Source of the DNA: JACVRW01 sp963814095
GTDB lineage: Bacteria; Actinomycetota; Thermoleophilia; Solirubrobacterales; Thermoleophilaceae
DNA: 64,000 nt
Assembly: GCA_963814095.1 (NCBI GenBank)
Contig: CAWFBT010000016.1
Coordinates: forward strand, 62,001-126,000
Reading direction: 5' to 3'
Shown here: positions 32,764 through 43,082 of the stretch, piece by piece
How positions within the stretch are numbered: position 1 is the stretch's first letter
Layout: every line of letters starts with the position of its first letter
Notes under the pieces: model-generated
Told to the model about the DNA's origin: nothing
Databases searched by the model: none
Seen by the model: the letters and a program-made list of their open reading frames with translations, nothing else
Translations under genes and position numbers: made by a program

Positions 32764-34125
32764 ATGAAACGACTGACAATCGTCACTGCCGTGCTTCTCG
32801 CCCTGCTGGCCGTGCCCGCGGCCGAGGCCTCGACCAAGCAGGTGACCATCCTGCAGGACGACGTTCATCTGCGTCACAACACCGCTGCGACTCTCGACGA
32901 GTTCGCGGCGCTGGGCGCCGACGTCGTCAAGATCGGCCTTTCCTGGGAGGAGGTGGCGCCCGACGGCCGGCGCAAGCCGTCCGGCTTCGACGCCGGCGAT
33001 CCCGCCGGCTACCAGTGGGGCAACTACCCGCAGGTGATCGACGCGATCAGCGCGCGCGGGATGCGCGCCTACGTGAGCATCGTCGGCCTGGCGCCCGACT
33101 GGGCCTCCAAGCGTGGCGGCCGGCGCGGCACCAACCGCCCGAGCAGCAAGGAGTACGGGCTGTTCGCCGAGGCGGTCGGCAAGCAGTTCCCGAACGTCGA
33201 CCTGTGGTCGCTCTGGAACGAGCCGAACCTCTACAGCTGGCTTAGCCCGCAGCGCCGCGGCGGCACGCCGATCTCGCCCTCGCTGTACCGCAACCTCTAC
33301 CTGGCCGGCCACGCCGGGCTCGGGCGCTCGGGCCATGACGGCGACACCATCCTGCTGGGCGAGCTGATGCCCCGCGGCGGCACGTCAAGCAAGAAGGTCC
33401 CGCCGCTCGACTTCCTGCGCGAGATGGCCTGCCTCGACAAGAACTACCGCCAGTATCGCGGCGCAGCGGCGCGCAAGCGCGGCTGCAAGCGGGTCGGGCG
33501 CATCCCGACGTCGGGCCTCGCCTACCACCCGTACACGCTCGCCAACGGCCCGAGCGTCAAGGAGCCCGTCGCCGGCGACGCAGCGATCGGCCAGCTGAGC
33601 CGCGTCACGCGCACGCTCGACGCGCTCGCCAGGCGCGGCAAGCTGCCGCGGCGCACGCCGATCTGGATCACCGAGTTCGGCTACCAGACCAAGCCGCCCG
33701 ATCCGTTCGCCACGCCGCTCAAGCGAGCGCCGAACCTGATGGACGAGAGCGAGTGGATCGCCTACCGGAACTCACGCGTCAGGAGCTACTCGCAGTACAC
33801 GCTGCGCGACGCGCCGACCTGGCAGGCCGGCCTGCGCTTCGCAAACGGGCGCAAGAAGCCGGGCGTGTACGACGCCTTCGCTCTGCCGCTGCACCTGCAG
33901 CGCAAGAGCGGCGGCCGCGTCGAGGTGTTCGGGGCCGTGCGCGCGGCCTCGAGTGGTGACGTCGAGGTGGAATTCAAGGCCACCCGGCGCGCTAGCTACC
34001 GTTCCCTCGGCTCAGTTCCAGTGAACGGCGTCGGTTACTTCCGGCGGACGTTCCGCGTCAAGGCGTTCTCGGGAGCCACGTTCCGGGTCACGCTTGGCGA
34101 GAACTCACGCGCCAAGCAGCTCTAG
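32764..34125 (+). CDS. secreted glycoside-hydrolase-like (beta/alpha)8 protein
   Basis: From ATG 32764 the 453-residue product has a signal peptide (MKRLTIVTAVLLALLAVPAAEA). A TIM-barrel domain of the GH-A clan type follows: VVKIGLSWEEVAPDG, a strand-4 acid/base Glu in VDLWSLWNEPNLYSWL, and a strand-7 nucleophile Glu in PIWITEFGYQTKPP. A small beta domain ends the protein (VEVEFKATRRASYRSLGSVP). The NEP and TEFG positions resemble GH5/GH39-type retaining enzymes. The substrate is unknown. It is one of three related secreted proteins here. Confidence 0.8.
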   Translation: MKRLTIVTAVLLALLAVPAAEASTKQVTILQDDVHLRHNTAATLDEFAALGADVVKIGLSWEEVAPDGRRKPSGFDAGDPAGYQWGNYPQVIDAISARGMRAYVSIVGLAPDWASKRGGRRGTNRPSSKEYGLFAEAVGKQFPNVDLWSLWNEPNLYSWLSPQRRGGTPISPSLYRNLYLAGHAGLGRSGHDGDTILLGELMPRGGTSSKKVPPLDFLREMACLDKNYRQYRGAAARKRGCKRVGRIPTSGLAYHPYTLANGPSVKEPVAGDAAIGQLSRVTRTLDALARRGKLPRRTPIWITEFGYQTKPPDPFATPLKRAPNLMDESEWIAYRNSRVRSYSQYTLRDAPTWQAGLRFANGRKKPGVYDAFALPLHLQRKSGGRVEVFGAVRAASSGDVEVEFKATRRASYRSLGSVPVNGVGYFRRTFRVKAFSGATFRVTLGENSRAKQL

Positions 34126-34163
34126 GCCCCGCTGACTCGACACCCTCAAGGAGATCACCAACC

Positions 34164-35393
34164 GTGACTATCGCCGGACCCCGCCTCATCCGCATGGGAA
34201 TCGCCCTCCTCACGACCGTCGCCGCGCTGGTGGTGTCACTGGCCGCCGCGCCGAGCTCCCAGGCCGCACGGGGCATGGAGCTCGCGATCCAGGACGAGGG
34301 TGTCTTCGTCGCGGCAACAAGCGCTGGCAGGGTGACAAGCCGTTCAACTACGCCAGGGCGCTGGGCGTCACGCGCATCCGCGTCAACCTCGCCTGGGCCT
34401 ACACGATGTACCCGGCGCAGTACAGCACCCGCAACCGGCCGAAGACCATCCAGTACGACTTCAGCAACGTCGACGCGCTCGTGAACAGGGCTGCCGAGCA
34501 CGGCATGCGCATCCACCTGTCGCTCACCGGGCCGGCGCCGCGCTGGGCCAACTCGCGCAAGAAGCAGCCGCAGAGCGGCGCCTGGTACAAGCCGAACGCG
34601 ACCGAGTTCGGCAAGTGGGCGGGCGTCGTGGCCGGGCACTTCCGCGGCCGTGTCGATCGCTACAGCATCTGGAACGAGCCGAACTGGAAGACCTGGCTCG
34701 GCCCGCTCTCGAACGGGCCGGCGCTCTACCGCTCGCTCTACTCGCGCGGCTACGACGCGATCAAGAAGGCCGATTCGCGCGCCAAGGTGCTGATCGGCGA
34801 GACGAGCCCGTACGGCCGGTCCGGCATGTCGACCGCCCCGCTCGCGTTCCTGCGCGCCGTGACCTGCGTGAACAAGAAGTACAAGCGCGCGCGCAACTGC
34901 ACGAAGCTGAAGGCCGACGGCTACGCCCACCACCCGTACGACTTCAGGCACGCGCCGGCGTTCGTGTTTCCCGGCGAGGACAACGTGACGATCGGGACGC
35001 TGTCGCGGTTGACGAAGGCCCTCGACAAGCTGAGCCGCGCGGGCGTGTTGCGCAAGAACGGCGGCGGCAGATGCCCGTCTACCTGACGGAGTACGGCTAC
35101 TTCGCCTCCGGCAAGCGTGCGCTGCCGGCCAAGACGACAGCGCGCTACCTGCAGCAGGCGTATTCGATCGCACTGAAGAACGGGCGCGTGAGGAGCCAGC
35201 TCCAGTACCTGCTGCCGACGCTGCCCAAGCGGCGCGGGCTCGACGTTCAACACCGGGATCGTGAAGCAGGACGGCAAGCGCCTGCCGCAGTACAACGCGC
35301 TGAAGCGCTGGTACGGCGCGAATCGCGGCAAGGTCAAGCGGCCGGGTGGCGGCCATCAACCTGCCCGACGCTCCGGCCAATCCGACTGGCTGA
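34164..35393 (+). pseudogene. secreted glycoside-hydrolase-like protein, about four frameshifts
   Basis: GTG 34164 follows AAGGAG and encodes a signal peptide (ALLTTVAALVVSLAAAPSSQA). The gene then shifts frame near 34310, 35068, 35240 and 35340. Read across frames it gives GVTRIRVNLAWAYTMYPAQY, RYSIWNEPNWKTWLG (acid/base Glu) and MPVYLTEYGYFASG (nucleophile Glu). It ends with INLPDAPANPTG at 35393. It is a paralogue of the gene at 32764. Each segment keeps coding character, so sequence error is as likely as decay. Confidence 0.65.
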
Positions 35394-35396
35394 TCA

Positions 35397-36017
35397 TTGC
35401 GTCCGGCTGAGGCACTCAGCCGGGCCCGCCTTTACTTCGTCGTGGACGCCGTACCGGACGAGATCGTCCGGGCGGCGCTCCGCGGCGGAGCCGACATGGT
35501 CCAGCTGCGCGCCAAGGGCGCGTCGGACGACGAGGTGCTCGCGGCGGCCGCGCGCTTCCGTTCCCTGTGCGACGAGCACGGCGCCCTCTTCTGGCTGAAC
35601 GACCGCCCCGACCTGGCGCTCGAGGCGGGCGCCGACGGGGTGCACGTCGGGCAGGACGACATCTCGGTCGACGAGGTGCGCGAGCAGGTCGGCGACCGGA
35701 TGCTGATCGGGCTCTCGACCCACAGCCCCGCCCAGCTCGACGCTGCGCTCCACTCCGGGGCGGACCAGCTCAGCGTCGGGCCCGTGTGGGAGACGCCTAC
35801 GAAGCTCGGCCGAGCCGCAGCCGGACTCTCCTACGTGAGCCACGCCGCCCAGGTGGCCGGCGAGCGGCCCTGGTTCGCGATCGGCGGCATCGACCTCGGC
35901 AACGTCGGCGACGTGGTGGCCGCGGGCGCCCGCCGCGTCGTCGTGCTGCGCGCGATCCGTGACGCGGACGATCCGGAGGCGGCGGCCGCCGCTCTTCGCG
36001 CAGCGTTGCCCGGCTAG
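35397..36017 (+). CDS. thiE: thiamine-phosphate synthase ThiE
   Basis: The 206-residue TIM-barrel protein (start TTG 35397, weak context) has GADMVQLRAKGASDDEVLAA, FWLNDRPDLALEAGADGVHV with GQDD, LIGLSTHSPAQ, SVGPVWETPTKLG and WFAIGGIDLGNV. These match thiamine-phosphate pyrophosphorylase: thiazole phosphate plus HMP-pyrophosphate gives thiamine phosphate. It is 3 kb from thiOSG and on the other strand, with no riboswitch visible before it. Its stop shares CTAG with the convergent gene. Confidence 0.93.
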   Translation: MRPAEALSRARLYFVVDAVPDEIVRAALRGGADMVQLRAKGASDDEVLAAAARFRSLCDEHGALFWLNDRPDLALEAGADGVHVGQDDISVDEVREQVGDRMLIGLSTHSPAQLDAALHSGADQLSVGPVWETPTKLGRAAAGLSYVSHAAQVAGERPWFAIGGIDLGNVGDVVAAGARRVVVLRAIRDADDPEAAAAALRAALPG

Positions 36018-37115
36018 CGGCGGGCGCTCGCCGCGTAGGCCCTGAGCGCCGGCATCTGCTCGTAGGTCTGGCCCTGGTAGCGGTTCAGGCCCGTGTAGTC
36101 GAACAGGTCGCCGCTCTCGTAGCCGGACGACCACGTGTACCAGTAGACGCGCCGCAGGCGCTGCTGGCGGCTTGCCCGCGCGGCGAGCGAGTAGAGCTCG
36201 CGCAGGCGGGTGGCCATGCCGCTGTCGGTCACCCACCACCGGCGCTGCCAGAGCGGCTTCGGGCGCGGCACGCGGCCCTTGCCCGCGGGCCAGGTCACCT
36301 CGGTCAGCCAGATCGGCCGGCGCGGCGCATGGCCGCGGCGCAGCGCGGCGCGGAAGTAGCGCACGCCCTTCAGCACCTTGTGCGAGGTCGACGTGAAGAA
36401 GTTGAGCGCGGCGACGTCGTAGTGGCGCGCGATCTTGAAGCGAGCGAGCCGGTCGTAGTGGCGCCAGGCGAAGTCGGCGAGGCCGGCGAGCACGACCGTG
36501 GCGCCGGGATCGAGGTCCTGGATGCGGCGACTCGACGGCCTTGAGCAGCGCCGCGTACTCGCGCGCCCAGGCGTTCTTGCCGCGGCCGTTCGTGTCCCAG
36601 TAGTTCTGGAGATGGGGCTCGTTCCAGATCTGCCACTCGCGCAGCGGCCGCCGCGGCAGGTCGGGGCGCTCGTCCCAGAAGGTGCCAGACGGGCCGTAGC
36701 GCGTGATCAGGTTCTCGAGGAAGGCCGTGTAGTCGTCGACATCGCGCGGCGGCGACGCGAAGCGCCCCGGATCGATCGCCGCCCAGCTGGGCGTGTAGGC
36801 GACGACCGGCAGCACCCTGATGTCGTGCGTGCTCGCCAGGGCCACGAGCCGGTCGGTGTCGCTGAAGTCGGGTGGCTGACCTGGGTCGGCCTCCATCTTC
36901 CACCAGGGGAAGACCGTGCGAATCGTCTCGACGCCCGAGCCCGCCATCAGGTCGAACTGAGCGGCCTGCTCGGCCTCCGTGGCGTTGACGGTGGCGCGGT
37001 CCCACATGACTCCGTAGAAGCGCTGCGGGGCGCTGCGCTTCGCGTCCGCGAGCGCAGGCGTGAACAGCGTTGCCGCCGCCAGCACGGCGGCGGTCATCAC
37101 AAGGCGCACCCGCAT
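36014..37115 (-). pseudogene. secreted glycoside-hydrolase-like protein, one frameshift
   Basis: From ATG 37115 (TAAGGT 9 nt upstream) the protein has a signal peptide (AAVLAAATLFTPALADA), then RFYGVMWDRATVNATEAEQA, VETIRTVFPWWKMEAD and EWQIWNEPHLQNYW (acid/base Glu). Near 36515 the frame breaks. The other frame continues RIQDLDPGATVVLAGLADF, PIWLTEVTWPAGKG (nucleophile Glu) and YWYTWSSGYESGDLFDYTGL to a stop at 36014. One indel explains this. The intact protein would be about 366 residues, in the GH39/GH5-like clan A. Confidence 0.68.
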
Positions 37116-37165
37116 CAGCGCCGGACCTTAGAGAACGCCATACCCCGCTAACGTCCGCGGCCCCG

Positions 37166-37690
37166 ATGGCGACCAAGCGAAAGCGGCGCAAGCCTCGCGC
37201 CACACCGCCCGCGGCTGCGACCGCAGCGCCGCGGCCGAGCCGCTATGAACGAAGCCGGCAGAAGGACGAGGCGGCGCGCCGGGCGCTGAAGCCGCTCGCC
37301 CCCGGGGAGCGTCCCACCGCCGTGACGGTCGGGGCGATCGCCGCCGCGCTGCTCGCCCTGGCAAACCTGGTGGCAGTGATCCTCGGCTGGGACAGCGGCA
37401 CCGACGCCGACGCCGGCCAGGCGCTCGCCGGCAGCCTGCTCGTGACCGCCGTCGTCTGCCTCGTCGCCGTCGGCATGTGGCGAGCCAAGTACTGGGCCGT
37501 GCTCGGCATGCAGACGCTGCTCGCGATCACGATCGTCATCTGCTCGCTCGCGCTCATCTCGGTGACGGGCATAGTGGCGGCGCTGATCCTCTTCGTCATG
37601 CTGGTCGGCGCCGGCACGCTCTTCTGGTTCCTCGTCAAGGCGATGGCGCGCATCCAGATGCCCGAGCGGCCGGGTGCCTCGCGACGGTAG
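37166..37690 (+). CDS. four-helix membrane protein with basic N-terminus
   Basis: ATG 37166 gives 174 residues. The first 60 are basic and Pro/Ala-rich (MATKRKRRKPRATPPAAATA). Four membrane helices follow (VGAIAAALLALANLVAVILG, ALAGSLLVTAVVCLVAVGMW, AVLGMQTLLAITIVICSLAL, GIVAALILFVMLVGAGTLFW). No catalytic motif is present. It resembles uncharacterised actinobacterial integral membrane proteins. It lies 15 nt before lpdA and may share its transcript. Confidence 0.7.
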   Translation: MATKRKRRKPRATPPAAATAAPRPSRYERSRQKDEAARRALKPLAPGERPTAVTVGAIAAALLALANLVAVILGWDSGTDADAGQALAGSLLVTAVVCLVAVGMWRAKYWAVLGMQTLLAITIVICSLALISVTGIVAALILFVMLVGAGTLFWFLVKAMARIQMPERPGASRR

Positions 37691-37705
37691 GTAGGTTTAT
37701 CGGCC

Positions 37706-39088
37706 ATGCCGGAGAGCAAGTACGACTGCATCGTGATCGGCTCGGGCCCCGGCGGCTACGTGGCCGCGATCCGGGCTGCCCAGCTCGGCCTGAAGACCGC
37801 CGTTGTCGAGAAGAACAACACGGGTGGTCGCTGCCTGAACGAGGCCTGCATCCCCGCGAAGGCGATCCTGCGCGTGGCCGAGGTCTTCCAGGAGGTCCAG
37901 CACGCCGGCTCGTTCGGCGTGAAGGTCGACGGCGCCTCGGTCGACTACTCCGGCGCGACCAAGCACCGCGACAAGGTCGTCAAGACGCTCACGAGCGGCG
38001 TCGGGATGCTCTTCGACAAGAACAAGATCGACCTGATCGAGGGCTTCGGCTCGGTCACAGACGACGGCAACGTCAAGATCGGCGGCCAGTTCGACGGCAC
38101 CGAGATCGAGACCGATCGCGTGATCCTGGCAACCGGATCAGTGGCCAAGCCGATCCTCGACCTCAAGTTCGGCAAGCGCATCCTCGACACGGCCGGCATG
38201 TGGCTCCTGAACGAGCAGCCGTCGCGGCTGTGCATCGTCGGGTGCGGGGCATCCGGGATCGAGATCGCGTCGGCATTCGGGCGGATGGGCACCGAAGTGC
38301 TGACCTTGGAGGCGCTCCCGCAGATCCTGCCGCTGGAGGACGAGGAGATCGCCAAGGCCGCCGCGCGGGAGATCCGGAAGCAGAACGTGCGCATCGAGAC
38401 CGAGGCGAAGGTCGAGGGCGCCGAGGCGTCTGACTCCTCGGTGCGCGTGTCGTTCAACGGCGAGACCGAGGAGTTCGATTACCTGGTGATCGCCGCCGGC
38501 CGCGCTCCTGACGTCGAGGGGCTCGGACTGGACGAGGCGGGCATCGAGCGCGACGAGCGCGGTCTGGTGAAGGTCGACGGGCGGCTGCGCACCTCGCGCC
38601 CGGGCGTCTGGGCGATCGGCGACATGGTCCCCGGGCCGGCGCTCGCCCACAAGGCTTCCGATGAGGGCATCATCGCTGTGGAGGACGCCGCCGGCAACGA
38701 GGTCCACGAGATCGACTACACGTACATCCCGGCCGTGACGTTCTGCTATCCGCAGGTCGCGTCGTTCGGGCTGACCGAGAAGGCGGCCCGCGAGGCCGGC
38801 TACGACGTCGTCGTCGGGAAGATCCCGATGGGCGCCGTCGGCGCCCCGACCGTCTACGGCGACCGCGGCGGCATGGTGAAGATCGTCGGCGACAAGAAGT
38901 ACGGCGAGATCCTCGGCGGCCACATCGTCTCCGTGAAGGCGGCCGACCTGATCCAGGAGCTCGTCAACGCGCGCGAGCTCGAGGGCGGCTATCCCGAGGT
39001 GGCTCGGATCATTCACCCCCATCCGGCGTTCGCCGAGACCGTCATGGAGGCGGCTCGGGCGACGGATGGCTGGCTGATTCACGGCTAG
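37706..39088 (+). CDS. lpdA: dihydrolipoyl dehydrogenase (E3)
   Basis: The 460-residue flavoprotein disulphide reductase has an FAD loop (CIVIGSGPGGYVAAIRAAQL) and the redox pair Cys43-x4-Cys48 in GGRCLNEACIPAKA. An NAD loop (IVGCGASGIEIASAFGRMG), VWAIGDMVPGPALAHKASDE and the C-terminal HPHPAFAETVMEAA with its catalytic His are also present. It reoxidises lipoyl groups of 2-oxoacid dehydrogenase complexes. The E1 and E2 genes lie 5 kb downstream on the same strand. TAGGTT lies 8 nt before the ATG. The usual GGTCLNVGCIPSK is slightly varied. Confidence 0.94.
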   Translation: MPESKYDCIVIGSGPGGYVAAIRAAQLGLKTAVVEKNNTGGRCLNEACIPAKAILRVAEVFQEVQHAGSFGVKVDGASVDYSGATKHRDKVVKTLTSGVGMLFDKNKIDLIEGFGSVTDDGNVKIGGQFDGTEIETDRVILATGSVAKPILDLKFGKRILDTAGMWLLNEQPSRLCIVGCGASGIEIASAFGRMGTEVLTLEALPQILPLEDEEIAKAAAREIRKQNVRIETEAKVEGAEASDSSVRVSFNGETEEFDYLVIAAGRAPDVEGLGLDEAGIERDERGLVKVDGRLRTSRPGVWAIGDMVPGPALAHKASDEGIIAVEDAAGNEVHEIDYTYIPAVTFCYPQVASFGLTEKAAREAGYDVVVGKIPMGAVGAPTVYGDRGGMVKIVGDKKYGEILGGHIVSVKAADLIQELVNARELEGGYPEVARIIHPHPAFAETVMEAARATDGWLIHG

Positions 39089-39221
39089 CCGGCTTTCTCG
39101 CTCGTAGCGGGAATTCCCGTCGGTTGCCCCATATGTGCGCCGGGCCCGCGGGAATAGGCTGCGGCGCGAAAAATTCGGTCGCCCGGGGGGCGAACTTCCC
39201 CGCCGGCGGTCTTCAACGGCC

Positions 39222-41489
39222 ATGACGCTCCGCACCACCGCTCGTCTCGTTCGCGCGGCTTTCGTCGCCGCCGGCGTGATCGTGCTGATGAGCCGGCCGG
39301 CGGCCGCAAGCGAGTTCGCGATCAACGCGTGCCAGGCCGACCGCGCGAACTACTCGACCCAGGCGTTCGACGACTTCGCGACCCGAGGCATGATGTGGAA
39401 ACGCGCGTGCGACCCCGAGGGACCCGGTCTCCGCGGCCTCGTCACGTCGAACGTCCCGCGCGCAGGCCGCGTGCCGCGCGGCTCGCGCTCCTACTTCGTG
39501 ATGAACGCGCCGGAGGGCACCCGCTTCGCGCGCTTCACCTGGTCCGGTCAGGCACGCCGTCGTGACTGCCGCTACGCGCTCCAGCTCTGGGCAAGCCGCC
39601 CCGACGGAGCCCCGACCCCGATCAAGAACGTCCGCGCGAACACCCGCTGCCCGCGTCGCGGATACGCCCAGGCCGCAGGCTGGCCGCGCCCACACACCTA
39701 TGACATCGCGGGCGCGACGAAGATCGTCCAACGCGTCGTCTGCGTGGGCGAGAAGAAGGAGCCGCACTGCTCATCCCGCGGCCTGAACTACATCCGGACG
39801 TTCAAGGCGCAGGCGACGGTGGTGGACGTGAGCCCACCGGCGGTGAGCGTGCTGCAGGACAACCCGTTCACGCAGGGGCAGTGGGTGAGCGGGCGGCAGA
39901 CGGTGAATTACGTGGCGAGTGACAACGTGGGGGTGAAGGTGGCGCGGGCGATTGTCGCCGGAGCGGCCTGGGCGGAGCACCAGCGCGGCATGCAACTACG
40001 CCGCCACAGTCCCGTGCCTCAACGGTTCGGGAGCCATCAGCGTTTGACACCGAGCGTCCTGCGCGACGGATCCCAGCCGCTTACCGTCGATGCTCTCGAC
40101 GCAGCTGACAATCCTGGCGTCTCAAGCTCCGGTCACGGTTCGGGTCGACAACACTGCACCAGGGGCCGTGGCCCTCGACCTCGCCGGCGGGCCAACGTGG
40201 CGCAACCGAAACGACTTCGACGTCGCTTGGACGAACCCGCCGAGACGCGACCGCGCTCCGATCGCAGCCGCGCGCTACCAGATCTGCGTCCGAAGTGACG
40301 GCGGAGTGCACCGAGGACCAGGCGAGCCGGGGTGGGCGTCTCCGCGCTGGCCGATCTCGCCGTGCCGGGACCTGGCGAATGGCAGCTTCGCGTCTGGCGC
40401 GAGGACGCCGCGGGAAATCACGAGCCGTCGAACGCGTCCGTGCCCTGTTCCGCTCCGATTCGACCCGGAGCCGCCGGAGCTCGCGTTTGAGCCGACGTCC
40501 GTCGGCCGATCCCACGCTGATCTCGGTGGCGGTCACCGATCGCGTATCAGGACTCGCGCTCCGGTCAGATCGAACTCAGCCGCCAAGGCACAGGCACCTG
40601 GCAAGCACTCCGACCACCAGGCCAGAGGCGACCGCCTTCTCGCTCGGATCGACGATTCGCTTCTCCCGGCCGGCGTCTACTCGCTGCGCGCCACTGCCTG
40701 GGATCAAGCCGTCGAACCAGAACAGCACCGGACGGCGCGCGAACGGGGAGCCGATGACTGCTGACGCTGCCGCTTCGCGTGCCGACCGTTCTACGGGCCG
40801 GCATCGGACTGAGCGCACGGTCCGCCGAACCAGCAAAGCGACGCGGAAAGCGCCGAACGGTGACACGAAGCGGTGGTCGAGCTCCGACCTCGCGCAGAGG
40901 TGCGCTACGGCGAGCGCGTGTCCATCACCGGGCAGCCTTGGAGAATCGGGACGGGCATCCCGTTGCCGGGGCTCAGGTGCAGGTCTTTGCCGGCGAACGC
41001 CACCGATCGTCGGACAGCTCGTCGGCGTGCGTGACGACCGATGCGCGGGGCGCTTCTCGTATCGGGCCCTGGCGGACGCGAGCCGCACATTGCGATTCGT
41101 TTACTCGGGAAGCTCACGTGACGCTTCCGGCGGAGACGAGCCGTGAGCCTCTTGACCTCGGCGGCGTCGACCATCCGGGCCAGCCCTCGACGACTCAGGA
41201 ACGGCCAGAGCGTCCGCTTCTCCGGGCAGGCTTCGCGCGCTTCCGGCTGCCACCCGCCGGCAAGCTCGTCGAGTTGCAAGTTGTGCTCTCGGGGCGCTGG
41301 CAGACCTTTCGTACCACGCGCACGCAGAGCGGACGGATCATGGGCCATCCGTTACGCCTTCCGCCGTACGTGCGGTCTTCTGCGCTACCGGTTCCGTGCG
41401 CAACTTCCCGCCGAGGCCGGCTACGCCTTCCAGACCGGCTACGACGAAGACGCCTCACCGTGACGGTGCGCGGACCCCGATGCCGATGA
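39222..41489 (+). pseudogene. secreted Ig-like-domain protein, many frameshifts
   Basis: ATG 39222 starts a signal peptide (VRAAFVAAGVIVLMSRPAAA) and a conserved N-terminal domain (MMWKRACDPEGPGLRGL, then RFARFTWSGQARRRDCRYAL). From about 39960 to 41489 the reading frame changes repeatedly, roughly every 60-200 bases. Stitched together it reads as repeated beta-sandwich or Ig-like units (TVRVDNTAPGAVALDL, FDPEPPELAFEPTSV, ENRDGHPVAGAQVQVFAG, PPAGKLVELQVVLSGRW) ending TVTVRGPRCR. The intact protein would be about 750 residues. I saw only frame changes, no in-frame stops. Confidence 0.65.
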
Positions 41490-41585
41490 GAATCTCGCTT
41501 GACCGGAGCTCCGCTACAACTGCCGACCAGAGCGGGTTAACGCGGGTGGTGGCCGATGGAAGGGAGGACGACGTGAGGCGAGAAC

Positions 41586-42173
41586 GTGAGACGGCATCTG
41601 AGCTATGCGAACGTGATGGCGACGGTCGCCGTCTTCATCGCTCTCGGTGGCTCGTCGTACGCGGCGCTGACGATCACCGGCGCGGACGTGCGCAACGGCT
41701 CGCTGACCAAGCGCGACCTGAGGAAGAACACTCTCGACGGAAGCCGGATCAAGGAGTCGCGTCTTGGGAAAGGTTCCCAGGGCGAGAAATGCCGATCGAC
41801 TCAACGGCGTCACGGCGGCGCGTCTGCTTGTGCGGTGCCCTGAGGCCACGGTGCCGGTCTCTGACGCGTGCGTCGAGACCGCCGCTCGGGGCCCACTGCC
41901 CTATACCGCCGCGGCGGTTGCGTGCGAGGGCGTCGATCGCGACAAGACACCTGGCCGACGCTCTGCCAAGCCACGACGAGCTCATGACCGCGATCGGTGA
42001 GCCCGGGGTCAGCCTGGCTCCGGGAGGCGAGCTGACACGCAATGTCTATCCCGCCGCCGAATGGGCGAGTGGACGTCCTCTACGTGACCGATGACGTCGG
42101 CAGCGTCGCGATCACGCCCAACACCGCCGCCGGCGCCAAGGCGTTCCGCTGCGTGACCGATCCACTCAACTAG
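41586..42173 (+). pseudogene. exported MRRHLSYANVMATVAVFIALGG-type protein, frameshifted
   Basis: GTG 41586 begins RRHLSYANVMATVAVFIALG, a signal-anchor typical of a family abundant in Thermoleophilia. Polar repeats follow (ITGADVRNGSLTKRDLRKNT). The frame breaks near 41765, 41955 and 42055. The other frames continue ADRLNGVTAARLLVRCPEAT, LPSHDELMTAIGEPGVSLAP and VLYVTDDVGSVAITPNTAAG, ending CVTDPLN at 42173. Intact length would be about 195 residues. Function is unknown. The breaks continue those of the preceding gene. Confidence 0.6.
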
Positions 42174-42195
42174 GAGCGCGTGGAGACCCCGGACC

Positions 42196-43062
42196 ATGCC
42201 GAGCGACGAGCTGCATCCGCTTCGGTCGGTCGGCATCGCGCCGGTGAGGTGGACGCGGTCGGCGCTCACCACTGCATTCCTCGCCATCACCGCCGTTGCG
42301 CCGGCGGCGAGCATCGCGGCTGAGCCTGACACTTCGCAGGAGGGTGGAGGGCCGTCGGGGCAGGTGCTGGACCAGGACTCCGACAGCCCGACCTTCGATC
42401 CGGGCGGCGAGACCGATCTGCCCTACGACACCGGTCCGGGGTCAGCGGACGGGTCACCGGATGCGGCTCCGCTCGAGAGCGAGCCCGTCGACGATCCGGA
42501 GGGCCGCACCGCTCCTTTCGCTGAGCCGCAGACGCCCGCTCCCAGCGGCCCGGAGCAGACACCGGCGAGGCCGCTCGAGGAGCCGTCGCCGGTCGCCCCC
42601 GCACCGAGGATCGAGCCTCCATCGAGCGCACCCAATGCCCCGCCGTCGTTGACCACACCACCGCAGCACCTGGGCGCCGAGCCAGGTTCAGCGGCCAGAG
42701 CTCGGCGACAGACCTGGACGATGGTGATGCCAGCCGACCAGCCGCAGGGCAAGCGCGTCGAGATAGCGCCCGGCGCTGACCGGGGCGCGAACGCCGACGT
42801 CGAGGCCGCCAGCAGCGCCGGGACAACGCTGCCCGCGCGCCGAAACGTCGCGTCGGTCCAACGGCAGGCAGGCGGCGGCCGTATCCACGTCGTCCGCCCC
42901 GGCGAGTCGCTCTGGATCATTGCCGAGGGTCTCCTCGCTGATCACGCCTCCGCCACCAACATCGCCGCCGAGGTTGCGCGGCTCTGGGAGCTCAACCGCG
43001 ATCGCATCCCAAGCGGCGACCCAGACCTGATCGAGGTCGGTCAGCAACTCAGGCTGCGCTGA
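42196..43062 (+). CDS. exported LysM-domain protein
   Basis: The 288-residue protein has a signal peptide or anchor at about 18-41 (RSALTTAFLAITAVAPAASI). A long Pro/Glu/Ser-rich disordered region covers about 42-225. A C-terminal LysM domain follows (GRIHVVRPGESLWIIAEGLL, then WELNRDRIPSGDPDLIEVGQ). LysM binds peptidoglycan GlcNAc, so the protein is probably cell-wall attached. No catalytic domain is present. It lies 22 nt after the frameshifted exported gene and may be cotranscribed. Confidence 0.82.
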   Translation: MPSDELHPLRSVGIAPVRWTRSALTTAFLAITAVAPAASIAAEPDTSQEGGGPSGQVLDQDSDSPTFDPGGETDLPYDTGPGSADGSPDAAPLESEPVDDPEGRTAPFAEPQTPAPSGPEQTPARPLEEPSPVAPAPRIEPPSSAPNAPPSLTTPPQHLGAEPGSAARARRQTWTMVMPADQPQGKRVEIAPGADRGANADVEAASSAGTTLPARRNVASVQRQAGGGRIHVVRPGESLWIIAEGLLADHASATNIAAEVARLWELNRDRIPSGDPDLIEVGQQLRLR

Positions 43063-43082
43063 GCGGCCGTACGCTTCAGCGC

